Source of the DNA: JBCCCJ01 sp039029315
GTDB lineage: Bacteria > Bacteroidota > Bacteroidia > J057
Length of the DNA: 64,000 bases
Direction: 5' to 3'
Assembly (NCBI GenBank): GCA_039029315.1
Contig: JBCCGK010000017.1
Span: forward strand, 1 to 64,000
Part shown: positions 8,245-16,740 of the stretch, piece after piece
Layout: the number at the start of each line of letters is the position of its first letter
Numbering within the stretch: the first letter of the stretch is position 1
Translations under genes and position numbers: made by a program
Notes under the pieces: model-generated
What the model saw: only the letters and a program-made list of their open reading frames with translations
Database searches by the model: none
Told to the model about the DNA's origin: nothing

Positions 8245-9741
8245 TTATTTTTTTTCCTTCAACATCAATTCGAGCTCTCTCCCAATTGCCTCTTTCCCTT
8301 CTTCCGAGAGGGCCAGTTTATCATTGTGGTTCCAGGCAGATCGGATAGCGTCGGGAATATCATCACGTTCATAGCTAAGCGCAAATTCCGCAAATTTCAG
8401 AATTGTCCTGGGATCAAAATTGTGTGCTATTTCTTCGAGCAAAACATTCAAGAGCTCTTCCCGTTTCAATTGAGTGGCAAATTCTCCATACAGAATGCCT
8501 TTCCTACCCCATTCTTCTCCAATCTTTTTGACCAAAAGATCTGAGGCTGCATCAGGAATATGTTTGATCGCAAAGGGAAGGGCCGCGAAAAAGAAGGCAT
8601 CATCATAAATGGAATGATAGGAGGTATTGAAATTGGCAAAATATCTGGCCAGGAGAGGAGCTGTACGGGCCGGATCTTTTTCGCTTAGAAATTGAAATCC
8701 CCCTATTGAGAGCCGATTATGCTGTTCCCACATCTCGAACAACATCGCTTCATGATAAGGCTTGGCGTGCAATCCAAGTGCTGTAGCCAGAAAATTGAAG
8801 TGATCCGAGTTCAAAGAGTCTTTCCATTCAGGATCAAGGACACGACGCATGATTGCCTGGCTTCGAGGATGTCCATAACTGGCGCAAGCCTTGTAAAACT
8901 CTCGCAGCTCCCATCTCCTTATTTTTTTCGGCCAATTCTCCTCTACATAAATTTCCAAAAAATCCAGAAAATAATCATCAGGAAAGGCCTCAATCGCCAG
9001 AAACAGACATTTCTTAGGATCAAAAAAGCGAATCTCTTTCTTGCTCGCAGAATCCTGGAAAGATAGAATGAAAGCCAAATCCTGTTTCTTCTGATATCTC
9101 GCTAAAGCTGGCAATCCCAAGTAATTTCCCTTTTCTACAATGGCTCGAATGACCTCATAGTCACTGTCTATAGGTTCATGGCGCATAAGGAGTCTTTCAA
9201 AATAGTCGAGATGAGGATGAAAACGCAAAACCAGACTGTCTATTTCTCGCTGGAGAGACACCTCCAATCGAGAGTGATTCGGGCGATAATAGTCTTCTGT
9301 AATGAGATAGGATTGGGTCAAAAGATCCAGATAAAAATCAGCAACGAACTTTGTCTCCCCAACACAACCAAATTGTGTTCTGACTCGCGCAGTATCAGAG
9401 AGATGATTGCGTGCAATCCAGGAGATTCCCTCTACTTTCTGATCTGCCAGAGCCCAAAAAGTATAGGAACGGACAACCGGAGAGGGATGGTCCGTAAGAG
9501 TCAGCAAGTCTTCCTTTGAAGCCTTTGAAGAAAGGATTTGGAATCTCGAATATTGTCTATTGGGCAATCCTCCAATCCCAATGGCCCGGCTCATCAGAAC
9601 AGAATCCTGAGCAATTTCGGTTACCAGTTGTTCAATACTTTTGTGGGCATGATCGGCCGGACGTCGCCCTGCCCAGAAGTCCTCCTGAGCCAATATCTGA
9701 ACGGAACAACAACATACAACTAAGAGAATTAGGTGTTTCAT
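8245..9741 (-). CDS. Secreted protein of unknown function, alpha-helical repeats likely
   Basis: This 498-residue protein starts with a clear signal peptide (hydrophobic residues about 3-17, cut near ILAQE), so it is exported. I do not recognise a named family. The body is almost wholly alpha-helical, with recurring Leu/Ala-rich segments such as LLTLTDHPSPVVRSYTFWALAD near residue 80, a pattern like HEAT-type repeats. The gene is a single unit between the hyp operon promoter and the divergent sigma-factor operon. A scaffold or binding function in the periplasm is possible, with no further evidence. Confidence 0.8.
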   Translation of the reverse strand: MKHLILLVVCCCSVQILAQEDFWAGRRPADHAHKSIEQLVTEIAQDSVLMSRAIGIGGLPNRQYSRFQILSSKASKEDLLTLTDHPSPVVRSYTFWALADQKVEGISWIARNHLSDTARVRTQFGCVGETKFVADFYLDLLTQSYLITEDYYRPNHSRLEVSLQREIDSLVLRFHPHLDYFERLLMRHEPIDSDYEVIRAIVEKGNYLGLPALARYQKKQDLAFILSFQDSASKKEIRFFDPKKCLFLAIEAFPDDYFLDFLEIYVEENWPKKIRRWELREFYKACASYGHPRSQAIMRRVLDPEWKDSLNSDHFNFLATALGLHAKPYHEAMLFEMWEQHNRLSIGGFQFLSEKDPARTAPLLARYFANFNTSYHSIYDDAFFFAALPFAIKHIPDAASDLLVKKIGEEWGRKGILYGEFATQLKREELLNVLLEEIAHNFDPRTILKFAEFALSYERDDIPDAIRSAWNHNDKLALSEEGKEAIGRELELMLKEKK

Positions 9742-9863
9742 GTTTGTGAAAAAAATTTATGTTTGAATATCCTTAAGATAAGGAATAAATCCCGCTTTTG
9801 TTATATTGCATTCAATCTCTTGTGTTCTCATTGCCAGGAAAAAACTAATCATCCACTGCCTCC

Positions 9864-10451
9864 ATGTTTGGATTCAGGAACCGTCCTCAAGATCAGAATA
9901 TGATCTCCGCCATTTTGAAAGGGGGAGCTAGCTCTGAACGTGCAGTGGCTGATCTGTATGAATCCTTATTTGCTTTTGCTATAAAAGCCAAAAGGAGGTA
10001 CAATCTCAGTGAACAAGACATTCAAGACTGCTATTCTGATGCAATCACTGCTTTGGTACAAAAAGTGAAAAATGGAGAGTTCCTGGGAGAGAGCAAACTG
10101 TCTACCTATTTCTACTCCATCCTCTCCAACAAATGTGTTGATAAAGTCCGAAGGCTCAACAGCCAGAAAAGCCAGGAAGAAGCCAAATGGACACATGAAT
10201 TGCCTGAAGTTACGGATCGCACCTGGGATTTTTTGGGACAATGGGATGTAAAGGAAGAAGTGGATCGATTGTCTACACTCATGAACCAGATTGGGGAAAA
10301 GTGTAAACAATTACTGTTAGACCTGGATTATCATGGCTACCAACCTGAAGAGATGATCGAAAGAATGGGATTTGCCAACCTGAACAGCATCAAAACCCAA
10401 AAGTATAAATGCAAAAAGAAATTGCTGAAGCTGGTACATCAGCATTCTTGA
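9864..10451 (+). CDS. Sigma-70 family (ECF-like) RNA polymerase sigma factor
   Basis: The 195-residue protein has sigma region 2 at about residues 25-95 (DLYESLFAFAIKAKRRYN, DIQDCYSDAITALVQ, STYFYSILSNKCVDKVRR) and a region 4-like helix-turn-helix at about 140-190 (GYQPEEMIERMGFANLNSIKTQKYKCKKKL). It heads a plus-strand operon and is followed after 12 bases by a membrane-anchored TPR protein, the usual layout for a sigma factor with a membrane partner. It is the natural candidate to recognise the bipartite motif found before 11401 and 23097. That assignment is inference. Confidence 0.88.
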   Translation: MFGFRNRPQDQNMISAILKGGASSERAVADLYESLFAFAIKAKRRYNLSEQDIQDCYSDAITALVQKVKNGEFLGESKLSTYFYSILSNKCVDKVRRLNSQKSQEEAKWTHELPEVTDRTWDFLGQWDVKEEVDRLSTLMNQIGEKCKQLLLDLDYHGYQPEEMIERMGFANLNSIKTQKYKCKKKLLKLVHQHS

Positions 10452-10463
10452 TGAATTGATCGC

Positions 10464-11291
10464 ATGGAAGAATACGGCCCCATCATAGCAAGATATCTGG
10501 AAATCAATCGATTTCTGGATGGTGTATTGCCGCTGGATGGGTCTGCATCTGAAGACAGGTCAAGCGATCCTGAAGTCCTTGCAGCTTTGGAGGAAAAGGA
10601 GCAGTTGGAAGAGCGATTTCGTCAGGCACCCGAACTGATGGAAGCCCTCAAAAACGAAATCCGCTACCAGTATATCATCCAGGAGTCCGGCCTGAAGGAA
10701 CAAAAGACTCAAATGGATGCCAGATTCAAAGATTTGTACCAGAAGGAAAATATCCGACTACTTCAGCGGAGAAGGTATTTGATGGCAGCTGCGGCAGTTG
10801 TATTGCTTCTGGTGATTGCTATTCCATTTCTTCTAAATAGAAATCCACAAGTCCCCTTGCCAGACTTGTATGCCCAACATTTTGAGCGGCCCAGAGATCC
10901 AGCACCACTCCCACGGGCAGAAGATCCTCCAGCCAGCTATCAGGACAGTTTGTGGCAGGCAGCGGCTAAAGAATTCTCACAAGCCAATCATCAGGCGACC
11001 ATTGACATCCTGAATCTGATCAAGCAAGATCCTGAGGAAACAAGCTCCGGCAAAGCATCCTTCTACCTAGGGGTGGTCTATTTGCAAATGAATCAAACCG
11101 ATCAGGCAATCGCATTATTTAATCAAGTGAGCAGCACCAGCAACTACCTGGATCAAACGCGCTGGTATCGAGCCCTCACCTACATGGTCATGAATGATCG
11201 GGAGAAGAGTCGATCCGCCATTCAGGAACTCATCGACTCTGGCCAAAGTTTCAAACACGAGCAAGCCAAGGAGATTCTGGAACTTCTATAA
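10464..11291 (+). CDS. Membrane-anchored TPR protein, possible anti-sigma or signal-transfer protein
   Basis: The 275-residue protein has a cytoplasmic acidic, coiled-coil-prone N-terminus (residues 1-100), one membrane helix (about 105-124, after RRRYLM) and an exported C-terminus with TPR-like helical pairs (about 160-270: ASFYLGVVYLQMNQTDQAIALFNQV, then YLDQTRWYRALTYMVMNDREK). This architecture directly behind a sigma-factor gene suggests that the cytoplasmic part holds the sigma factor and the periplasmic part senses something. No zinc-binding anti-sigma motif is seen, so the role is inferred from position and topology. Confidence 0.8.
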   Translation: MEEYGPIIARYLEINRFLDGVLPLDGSASEDRSSDPEVLAALEEKEQLEERFRQAPELMEALKNEIRYQYIIQESGLKEQKTQMDARFKDLYQKENIRLLQRRRYLMAAAAVVLLLVIAIPFLLNRNPQVPLPDLYAQHFERPRDPAPLPRAEDPPASYQDSLWQAAAKEFSQANHQATIDILNLIKQDPEETSSGKASFYLGVVYLQMNQTDQAIALFNQVSSTSNYLDQTRWYRALTYMVMNDREKSRSAIQELIDSGQSFKHEQAKEILELL

Positions 11292-11343
11292 GCTCCCCTA
11301 ATTTCCCTTATTCCTACCCTACCAAAAAAAATTTCCCACATAC

Positions 11344-11379
11344 GGTTACCGCAAATCATCGACTGCGACATAAGCGAGT
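11344..11379 (+). promoter_or_regulatory. Bipartite motif, copy 1 (candidate dedicated promoter)
   Basis: GGTTACCG (11344-11351), 8 bases, then CGACTGCGAC, A, TAAGCGAGT (11360-11379). The same elements with identical 8-base spacing recur at 23014-23049. The site ends 21 bases before the start codon at 11401. It does not resemble the housekeeping Bacteroidota promoter. GGTTACC could serve as a -35 element for the sigma factor encoded at 9864. Confidence 0.6.
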
Positions 11380-11400
11380 AAAACGCTTAATCCGTATCCT

Positions 11401-12141
11401 ATGTACACCACCGTCCTCCTAACTATCAGCCTGATATTGAGCTGCTCAATCTGGGCACAAAGAAGTCCCTCCTGGCTCTCAGGCAATGACAGAGGCAATC
11501 GTTTCGAAGGAAGCTATACCGCCAAAGTCAGCAATCCATCCATCAATCTCATCTCGCTCACAGGTTCTTTTGAGCCTTACGAATTTGGCAAAAGACAAGA
11601 ATTGTCTGTCCAATTTTTCAGTCCGCAGGACCAATCTTATTTTCTCTCCTCTGAGGAATTACGAGTTACCCGCTTCTATTGGATGCAAGCCAAGAATGTC
11701 CAGGCCCAAAAAGGCTGGAATAATCTCGATCAATGGCCTGTAGACTTCCTCCTCAAAAGATTCCGCATTGATTACCGCAATCTCGGGGTTCTGGTACGTT
11801 TGGGCAAACAAGGGTCTCGCCAATTTGCGCCAGCCTGGGTATTTCATAGCCAGACTCCTTCCGCTTTCAAACGCTACATCGCCCAACTTCAACTCGGTCG
11901 CTCCGCAGCTGATGGAAGATTTCAGATCTATCGGGGAAAAAGCAAAAAAGCTGCGAACTTAATCCAGCAAGGAAAAATCACAGCAAAATCTGGTGGCACA
12001 GCCTTTCCGATTGTCATACCTGCACAGGTACTCCCATCCAAAGAAGGCTGGATCACAGTCGCCGTTCACCTCAGGGAAAAAGGCTCCCTTGATCCCTTTT
12101 CATACAGTTTTTCTTTTTATCACCAACAGCCCAACAAATAA
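11401..12141 (+). CDS. Secreted protein of unknown function in sigma/EAD/protease operon
   Basis: The 246-residue protein carries a signal peptide (residues 1-19, ending SIWAQ). The mature part is rich in beta-strand-like stretches and basic residues and has no recognisable catalytic motif. It follows the bipartite motif at 11344-11379 and lies 2 bases before the EAD11-like gene, so the two are probably co-translated. I do not recognise the family. A periplasmic sensor or partner of the EAD11 membrane protein is conceivable. Gasdermin was considered and set aside because of the signal peptide. Confidence 0.75.
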   Translation: MYTTVLLTISLILSCSIWAQRSPSWLSGNDRGNRFEGSYTAKVSNPSINLISLTGSFEPYEFGKRQELSVQFFSPQDQSYFLSSEELRVTRFYWMQAKNVQAQKGWNNLDQWPVDFLLKRFRIDYRNLGVLVRLGKQGSRQFAPAWVFHSQTPSAFKRYIAQLQLGRSAADGRFQIYRGKSKKAANLIQQGKITAKSGGTAFPIVIPAQVLPSKEGWITVAVHLREKGSLDPFSYSFSFYHQQPNK

Positions 12142-12143
12142 TC

Positions 12144-13529
12144 ATGCTAGCTTCTGCACAGGATTATCTGATGTCAAAATTGACGTCGGATCAGCTAGAA
12201 GAATGTCTGGATCTCTTGCTTGCTGATGATGCTAACATGCCAGAGGAGATCAGGGAAGAGCTCATTCTCCTCTCAGCACGTCTCAATCGGCTCGCAGAAA
12301 AAGAAAGACAGGATCTTCTGGACCCCAAGGACATTGATCGATCTCGGAACCAGATCCGATCCGCATTGTTAGAGCTAGTGGATGAACTGCCAGAAGATCT
12401 AAGGCTTAGCCCTAAGAGACTGAAACAAGCGCGTAAAAACAAAATCAAAGGCATAGTCGCCATCGGAGTGTATCTGATTGTCGCAGGAGCACTTTTGTTT
12501 CTGGCCTTCCAAGCAAAAACTCATGTGCGCGTAGAGGCGGATTTACTGCTCGACTGCATCTCTTTTCAGCACAAGGCCGGAGATTATGATTTTCATCACA
12601 GTGATCTACAGGGATTGAGTCTATACAATTATGGGCAATTGGAGATGGAAGCAGATGGGGTCGCTGTGGATGAATTCTGGGATGAGAGTTGGGGTGAACG
12701 ATACTCCGAACTAGAGCAGAACATTCTCCTGACACAAGATCCTGATATCGGAGGCGTCGGAATTCCCATTGTTTCTCCCGTCCGAATCGAGGAATTGCCT
12801 ATTGAGTCTGGTGCACGAGTGAGTCTGTATCGGCCCACTGATGAGATGGAGAAACAACTGATCCGTCTGATTATTGATCAGGAAGATGAGCTTCTGGGAC
12901 GACTTAGCTATAGAGATAGCCTGGATATCCATCCGGAGCAGGTAACTGTTGAGGGGCTTGGAGAGAGAGAATTCCTCTATTCTCCAATGGTTGTACGCCT
13001 GTTCGGGTCTTCGGATGAACGCAAGGAGTTAAGTTTTCTGCATCAACATTCATTGCTGACGCTGGATCTCAGCATTGCAGATTCGCTGGTCTTGCAAGGG
13101 CTTGGTCTGCAAATCGCTTCTCCTGAATTTTTCAGAAGAGATGAGGATCGATCCATTCATCAGGCCATCCCAACCGTGCTTGGAGGTTTTCTTCAGATCA
13201 AGGAAGTCAATCAGGCACCTCTTCTACACATTCCTTTCCAGCAGGAAAGAACGGCTTTGCATCTCAGAGGGGCAGCCTCTCTCGATGTGCAGCAATTGAG
13301 CATCGGACCAGAGGGCATCCACATTCAGTTTGCGGGATATGTGGATCGTATCGAGACAGGCGGCATGTCCGAGCTTCGCAATCCTTCATATGTCAGTTGG
13401 ATGTGGCACAATCAGCGAAGTTTGCTGATCGGTATAGGCATCCTGCTCTTTGGGATGATTTTCTTCCTCCCTACCCCACTCCGCAAACAAGTCCTTTTTG
13501 TCCTCCGAACCATTCATTCACTTCGATAA
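12144..13529 (+). CDS. Membrane protein with N-terminal effector-associated domain 11 (EAD11)-like domain
   Basis: Residues about 7-83 match the EAD11 pattern as I recall it: a helical region ending ILLSARLNRLAEKERQDLL (41-59) and SRNQIRSALLELVDEL (67-82). EADs are death-fold-like adaptor domains of bacterial conflict systems that pair effectors with partners through matching copies. A membrane helix follows (about 103-123), then a roughly 300-residue extracytoplasmic region of unknown fold, and a second helix near 427-447. The EAD would face the cytoplasm. The gene lies 2 bases after the secreted unknown and 11 bases before the trypsin/FGE gene. Domain assignment is by eye only. Confidence 0.75.
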   Translation: MLASAQDYLMSKLTSDQLEECLDLLLADDANMPEEIREELILLSARLNRLAEKERQDLLDPKDIDRSRNQIRSALLELVDELPEDLRLSPKRLKQARKNKIKGIVAIGVYLIVAGALLFLAFQAKTHVRVEADLLLDCISFQHKAGDYDFHHSDLQGLSLYNYGQLEMEADGVAVDEFWDESWGERYSELEQNILLTQDPDIGGVGIPIVSPVRIEELPIESGARVSLYRPTDEMEKQLIRLIIDQEDELLGRLSYRDSLDIHPEQVTVEGLGEREFLYSPMVVRLFGSSDERKELSFLHQHSLLTLDLSIADSLVLQGLGLQIASPEFFRRDEDRSIHQAIPTVLGGFLQIKEVNQAPLLHIPFQQERTALHLRGAASLDVQQLSIGPEGIHIQFAGYVDRIETGGMSELRNPSYVSWMWHNQRSLLIGIGILLFGMIFFLPTPLRKQVLFVLRTIHSLR

Positions 13530-13540
13530 ACACCACACAA

Positions 13541-16528
13541 ATGAACATGCACACAAGAACTTCTGTCCTCTTCTTGCTTCTCCTTGTGGGAATCTTCAGC
13601 ACTGCGCATGCGCAGGAAGGCCTCAAAGCGCCCGTCGTCAGAATCCAGTCTGGAGAAGATTATCTTATGGAAACAGGAGCAGGCGTGCTGGCAGGAAGTC
13701 AATCCAACGAACTCTACATCCTGACAGCAGCCCATGTCATCCCGGACCCGGCCAATATCAAGGTGCAATTCAATGATGAGAAGCAGATGAAAGCAAATCT
13801 GGTGGAATCCAATACCGGACTAGACATTGCTGTCATCACATGTCGAATCCCTGTCAATTTCCAGGCACCATCTTCCTTTGCGCTGTCCAAGGCAGACAAA
13901 CAGGTTCTGCAATCGGTCATCGTCATCGGCCATCCCCAGGGCAATGATTGGGACATCAATTTCAACACCAATCTCAAAAGCCTCGAACATGATCTGGATG
14001 ATCGTTTGTTTACCCTCGCTCCTATCGGTATCGGCCCAGGCAATAGTGGGGGTCCTGTGCTCAATCAAGCGTATGAATTGATGGGGCTGGTACAGGAGAT
14101 CGATCCGGTCAAGGCCGTCTGTGTAGACATAGAGACCTTGTTGAAAGCATGTACTGCCTGGAAAGTCCCCACCAATCTCCTGGTCGGGGTAACCCTTCAA
14201 CAAGAAGAAGCAGAAGTCAGCGGAGAAGAAGTTCGGCTTCAACTCATCCTGCAAGAGGCCAATACAGCCTTTTCTGCAAAAAAGTGGCGACAGGCAAAAA
14301 GAGCGTATGCCGAAGCCAATTCTCTGAAGCCCTCCTCCCAATACACCCGCAAGATTCAACACTGTGAGCTTGAGATTGCCAAGGATGAAGCCTATGCCAA
14401 ATATTTGAAACAGGGCAAAACAGCTCCCGATCTCCAGACAGCTTATAACCATTATCTCCGCGCCCAGGAGAATCGAGATACTCAGGAGATCCGGGAGCTG
14501 GCGCAGAAAACAAAAGAACGACTGGCGGTTTTTGACATCAATGCTTCTAACAATAGTCGGGGAGGGCCTTTGCCTGAGACCTTTTCTGATCCATTGGCAG
14601 GAGAGTTCGCACTGATCAGGGGCGGCACCTTTACGATGGGATGTGATACCTGCGATGCTGACAATTGGCCAGCGCATCAGGTCTATGTGGATGATTTTTA
14701 TATGGCGAAAGAAGAGGTGAGTACTGAATTGTATTGTCAGTTTTTGAATGAGAAATATAACACTGAAAGTACAGATTCATGGTGTTTTACTTCAGAAAAG
14801 AAGGGGAGACAGTTTGTCCATAAAGTTTCAGAAAAGTGTAAGGGGAAACCATTTTTATGGGAGGAGGATAACTATCTTGAAATACAACGATTTGTGTGGT
14901 GGTTGTCCGAAAGAACTGGTCATGTATTCCGAGTTCCTACTGAAGCAGAATGGGAATATGCTGCTCTGGAAAATGAGCGATCTCCCAATTTGAATCTCCA
15001 CAACATCATTGAAACTTCTGGTCATGACAGGAAAGCAGAGGTCTGCAGTGATTATTATCACCCAAATAGCTTTGAAGTCTATAAGAGCAGGGGCACTGTT
15101 TCAAATCCCAAAGGTCCATTGAATGGGCGGGAACGTGTAATCCGTGGAATCGAAAAGGTAAAAAGCAGGGTATATGAGAGCTATATTATTGAAAGATTCC
15201 AATTGCGCTTGGTAAAAATTCCCCATGGCATTCACTCAGGTAAACCTGTACCAGCCAGCCTCTTTGAGGATAAAATGGTATTGGTTGAAGGAGGGAGTTT
15301 TCAAATGGGAGCTTCCTCTGGAGAGGAAGACAATCAACCTGCCCACGAAGTCCGCTTGGATGATTTTTACATCAGCCGAACTGAACTTAACATTGAAGAA
15401 TGGGAAATGATCATGGGAGGAAGTGCCTGGGGAAGTGAACCCGTCAAAGATACATGGAAAGAGGTTCAACAATTTATTGATACCCTGAATCTCTTAACAG
15501 GAATGAACTATCGCCTTCCAACCGAAGCAGAATGGGAATATGCTGCGAGAGGGGGAAAAATGGCAAATGGTCTAGAAAAGGAATTGATTGCTAATAAAAA
15601 GTCCAATTTGCTTGGCCTTTTTGATATGGGAGGAAGCGTAAGTGAATGGTGTTCTGATTGGTATAGTCAGACATTTTACCAATATAGCCCTGTAGATAAT
15701 CCAATTGGCCCTTTGATTGGAGAATATAGGGTGGTAAGAGATGGAAAACCTGTTTATTCTAGGGAAAGCAAGTTACCCAACCATTCATTTTCTGATTCTG
15801 GATTTCGGTTAGCAAGATCTACAGGGGAAAACCAAAATAAACCTCGCATCGAAGATGAATTCGAAAAAAACATGATTCGAGTTCCAGGAGCCACCTTTAA
15901 TATGGAGGTAAAAGATCGATATGGAGATACTTCTTATGAATCAAGCACAGTATCTGATTTTTACCTATCAAAATTTGAAGTCACACAAGAAGAATGGAAA
16001 CAGATCACTGGTTACAATCACAGTGAGAATCAGGACTGTCCTACATGTCCTGTAACAAATGTCGACTACAAGGAAATATTGAGATTCATCGAATTTCTCA
16101 ATCAGGAAACAGGGAAAACATATCGTCTCCCTACTGAAGCGGAGTGGGCCTTTGCAGCTTCAGGAGGCAACAGTCAACAGCCTCCCTCCTTTTCTGGCAC
16201 GAACAAAACTCGGTTTTTGGATAAGTATGCAAATTTCTGCTACACCTATTATCGCAGAGATTTCAGAAAAGATGGCTTCGATGGCCTCGCACCTGTTGGT
16301 TCTTTTCAACCGAATACCCTGGGCTTTTATGATATGAGTGGTAACGTGGCCGAATTATGTGTGAGCTATGAAACGGCATATGGGGAGTCCAAATATGTCC
16401 CTTATGCACGAGGCGGCAGCTTTAGATCTATGGACAAAGCGATCTTCGAAAGAGCTTCTTTAAATGAATCACGCCCGGAGTACAAGCCTTCTGAGATAGG
16501 CTTCCGCCTTGCTGCGGACATTGAATAA
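13541..16528 (+). CDS. Secreted trypsin-like protease with three FGE-sulfatase domains
   Basis: The ATG at 13541, 11 bases after the previous gene, starts a signal peptide (cut near AHAQE, residue 25). The longer frame from 13397 runs inside the upstream gene. Trypsin-like domain, about 30-205: triad H65 (LTAAHV), D95 (GLDIAV), S169 (GPGNSGGP). A helical, TPR-like linker spans about 230-340. Three FGE/SUMF1-type domains follow at about 353-560, 575-765 and 775-995. Each has an (R/E)GG or PGA-TF entry and (Y/F)R(L/V)PTEAEW. Copy 1 lacks the closing 'GNV..W' and 'RGG' blocks, and copy 2 has RDG for RGG. Copy 3 is fullest, with DMSGNVAEL, YARGGSFR and GFRLA. They are probably binding modules, not formylglycine enzymes. 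Base composition turns AT-richer from about 14700. Confidence 0.88.
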   Translation: MNMHTRTSVLFLLLLVGIFSTAHAQEGLKAPVVRIQSGEDYLMETGAGVLAGSQSNELYILTAAHVIPDPANIKVQFNDEKQMKANLVESNTGLDIAVITCRIPVNFQAPSSFALSKADKQVLQSVIVIGHPQGNDWDINFNTNLKSLEHDLDDRLFTLAPIGIGPGNSGGPVLNQAYELMGLVQEIDPVKAVCVDIETLLKACTAWKVPTNLLVGVTLQQEEAEVSGEEVRLQLILQEANTAFSAKKWRQAKRAYAEANSLKPSSQYTRKIQHCELEIAKDEAYAKYLKQGKTAPDLQTAYNHYLRAQENRDTQEIRELAQKTKERLAVFDINASNNSRGGPLPETFSDPLAGEFALIRGGTFTMGCDTCDADNWPAHQVYVDDFYMAKEEVSTELYCQFLNEKYNTESTDSWCFTSEKKGRQFVHKVSEKCKGKPFLWEEDNYLEIQRFVWWLSERTGHVFRVPTEAEWEYAALENERSPNLNLHNIIETSGHDRKAEVCSDYYHPNSFEVYKSRGTVSNPKGPLNGRERVIRGIEKVKSRVYESYIIERFQLRLVKIPHGIHSGKPVPASLFEDKMVLVEGGSFQMGASSGEEDNQPAHEVRLDDFYISRTELNIEEWEMIMGGSAWGSEPVKDTWKEVQQFIDTLNLLTGMNYRLPTEAEWEYAARGGKMANGLEKELIANKKSNLLGLFDMGGSVSEWCSDWYSQTFYQYSPVDNPIGPLIGEYRVVRDGKPVYSRESKLPNHSFSDSGFRLARSTGENQNKPRIEDEFEKNMIRVPGATFNMEVKDRYGDTSYESSTVSDFYLSKFEVTQEEWKQITGYNHSENQDCPTCPVTNVDYKEILRFIEFLNQETGKTYRLPTEAEWAFAASGGNSQQPPSFSGTNKTRFLDKYANFCYTYYRRDFRKDGFDGLAPVGSFQPNTLGFYDMSGNVAELCVSYETAYGESKYVPYARGGSFRSMDKAIFERASLNESRPEYKPSEIGFRLAADIE

Positions 16529-16573
16529 GACCTTTCTATCAAGATTTTTTTCAGGGAAAAGCGTTTTTTATGA

Positions 16574-16620
16574 AGCAGAAAAGTGTCGAATTTCTTTGGC
16601 ACTTTCTGCTTTCTTTTTTG
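16574..16620 (+). terminator. Rho-independent terminator of the protease/EAD operon
   Basis: The arm AGCAGAAAAGTG (16574-16585) pairs with CACTTTCTGCT (16600-16610) with one bulge, and the run TTCTTTTTT follows at once. It lies 46 bases after the stop of the trypsin/FGE gene and before the convergent CHAT gene, as expected for the end of the plus-strand transcript. Confidence 0.7.
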
Positions 16621-16740
16621 GATTGATTTGGTTTTTCAGTTTCTAAATTAAAATCTCGTAGTGACAGATTGCAATCTATCGCGATGAATCCACCTTCTTT
16701 CCAGAGACATTTGATCCATCACTTCATGAATAATATACCT

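Noticed and set aside
11401..12141. Bacterial gasdermin next to a protease
   Set aside because: The protein has a signal peptide and no gasdermin-like features. The protease-effector idea is kept only for the 23097 gene as a hypothesis.
13820..14677. 285-residue minus-strand frame inside the trypsin/FGE gene
   Set aside because: It lies opposite the protease triad region, which is clearly coding on the plus strand.
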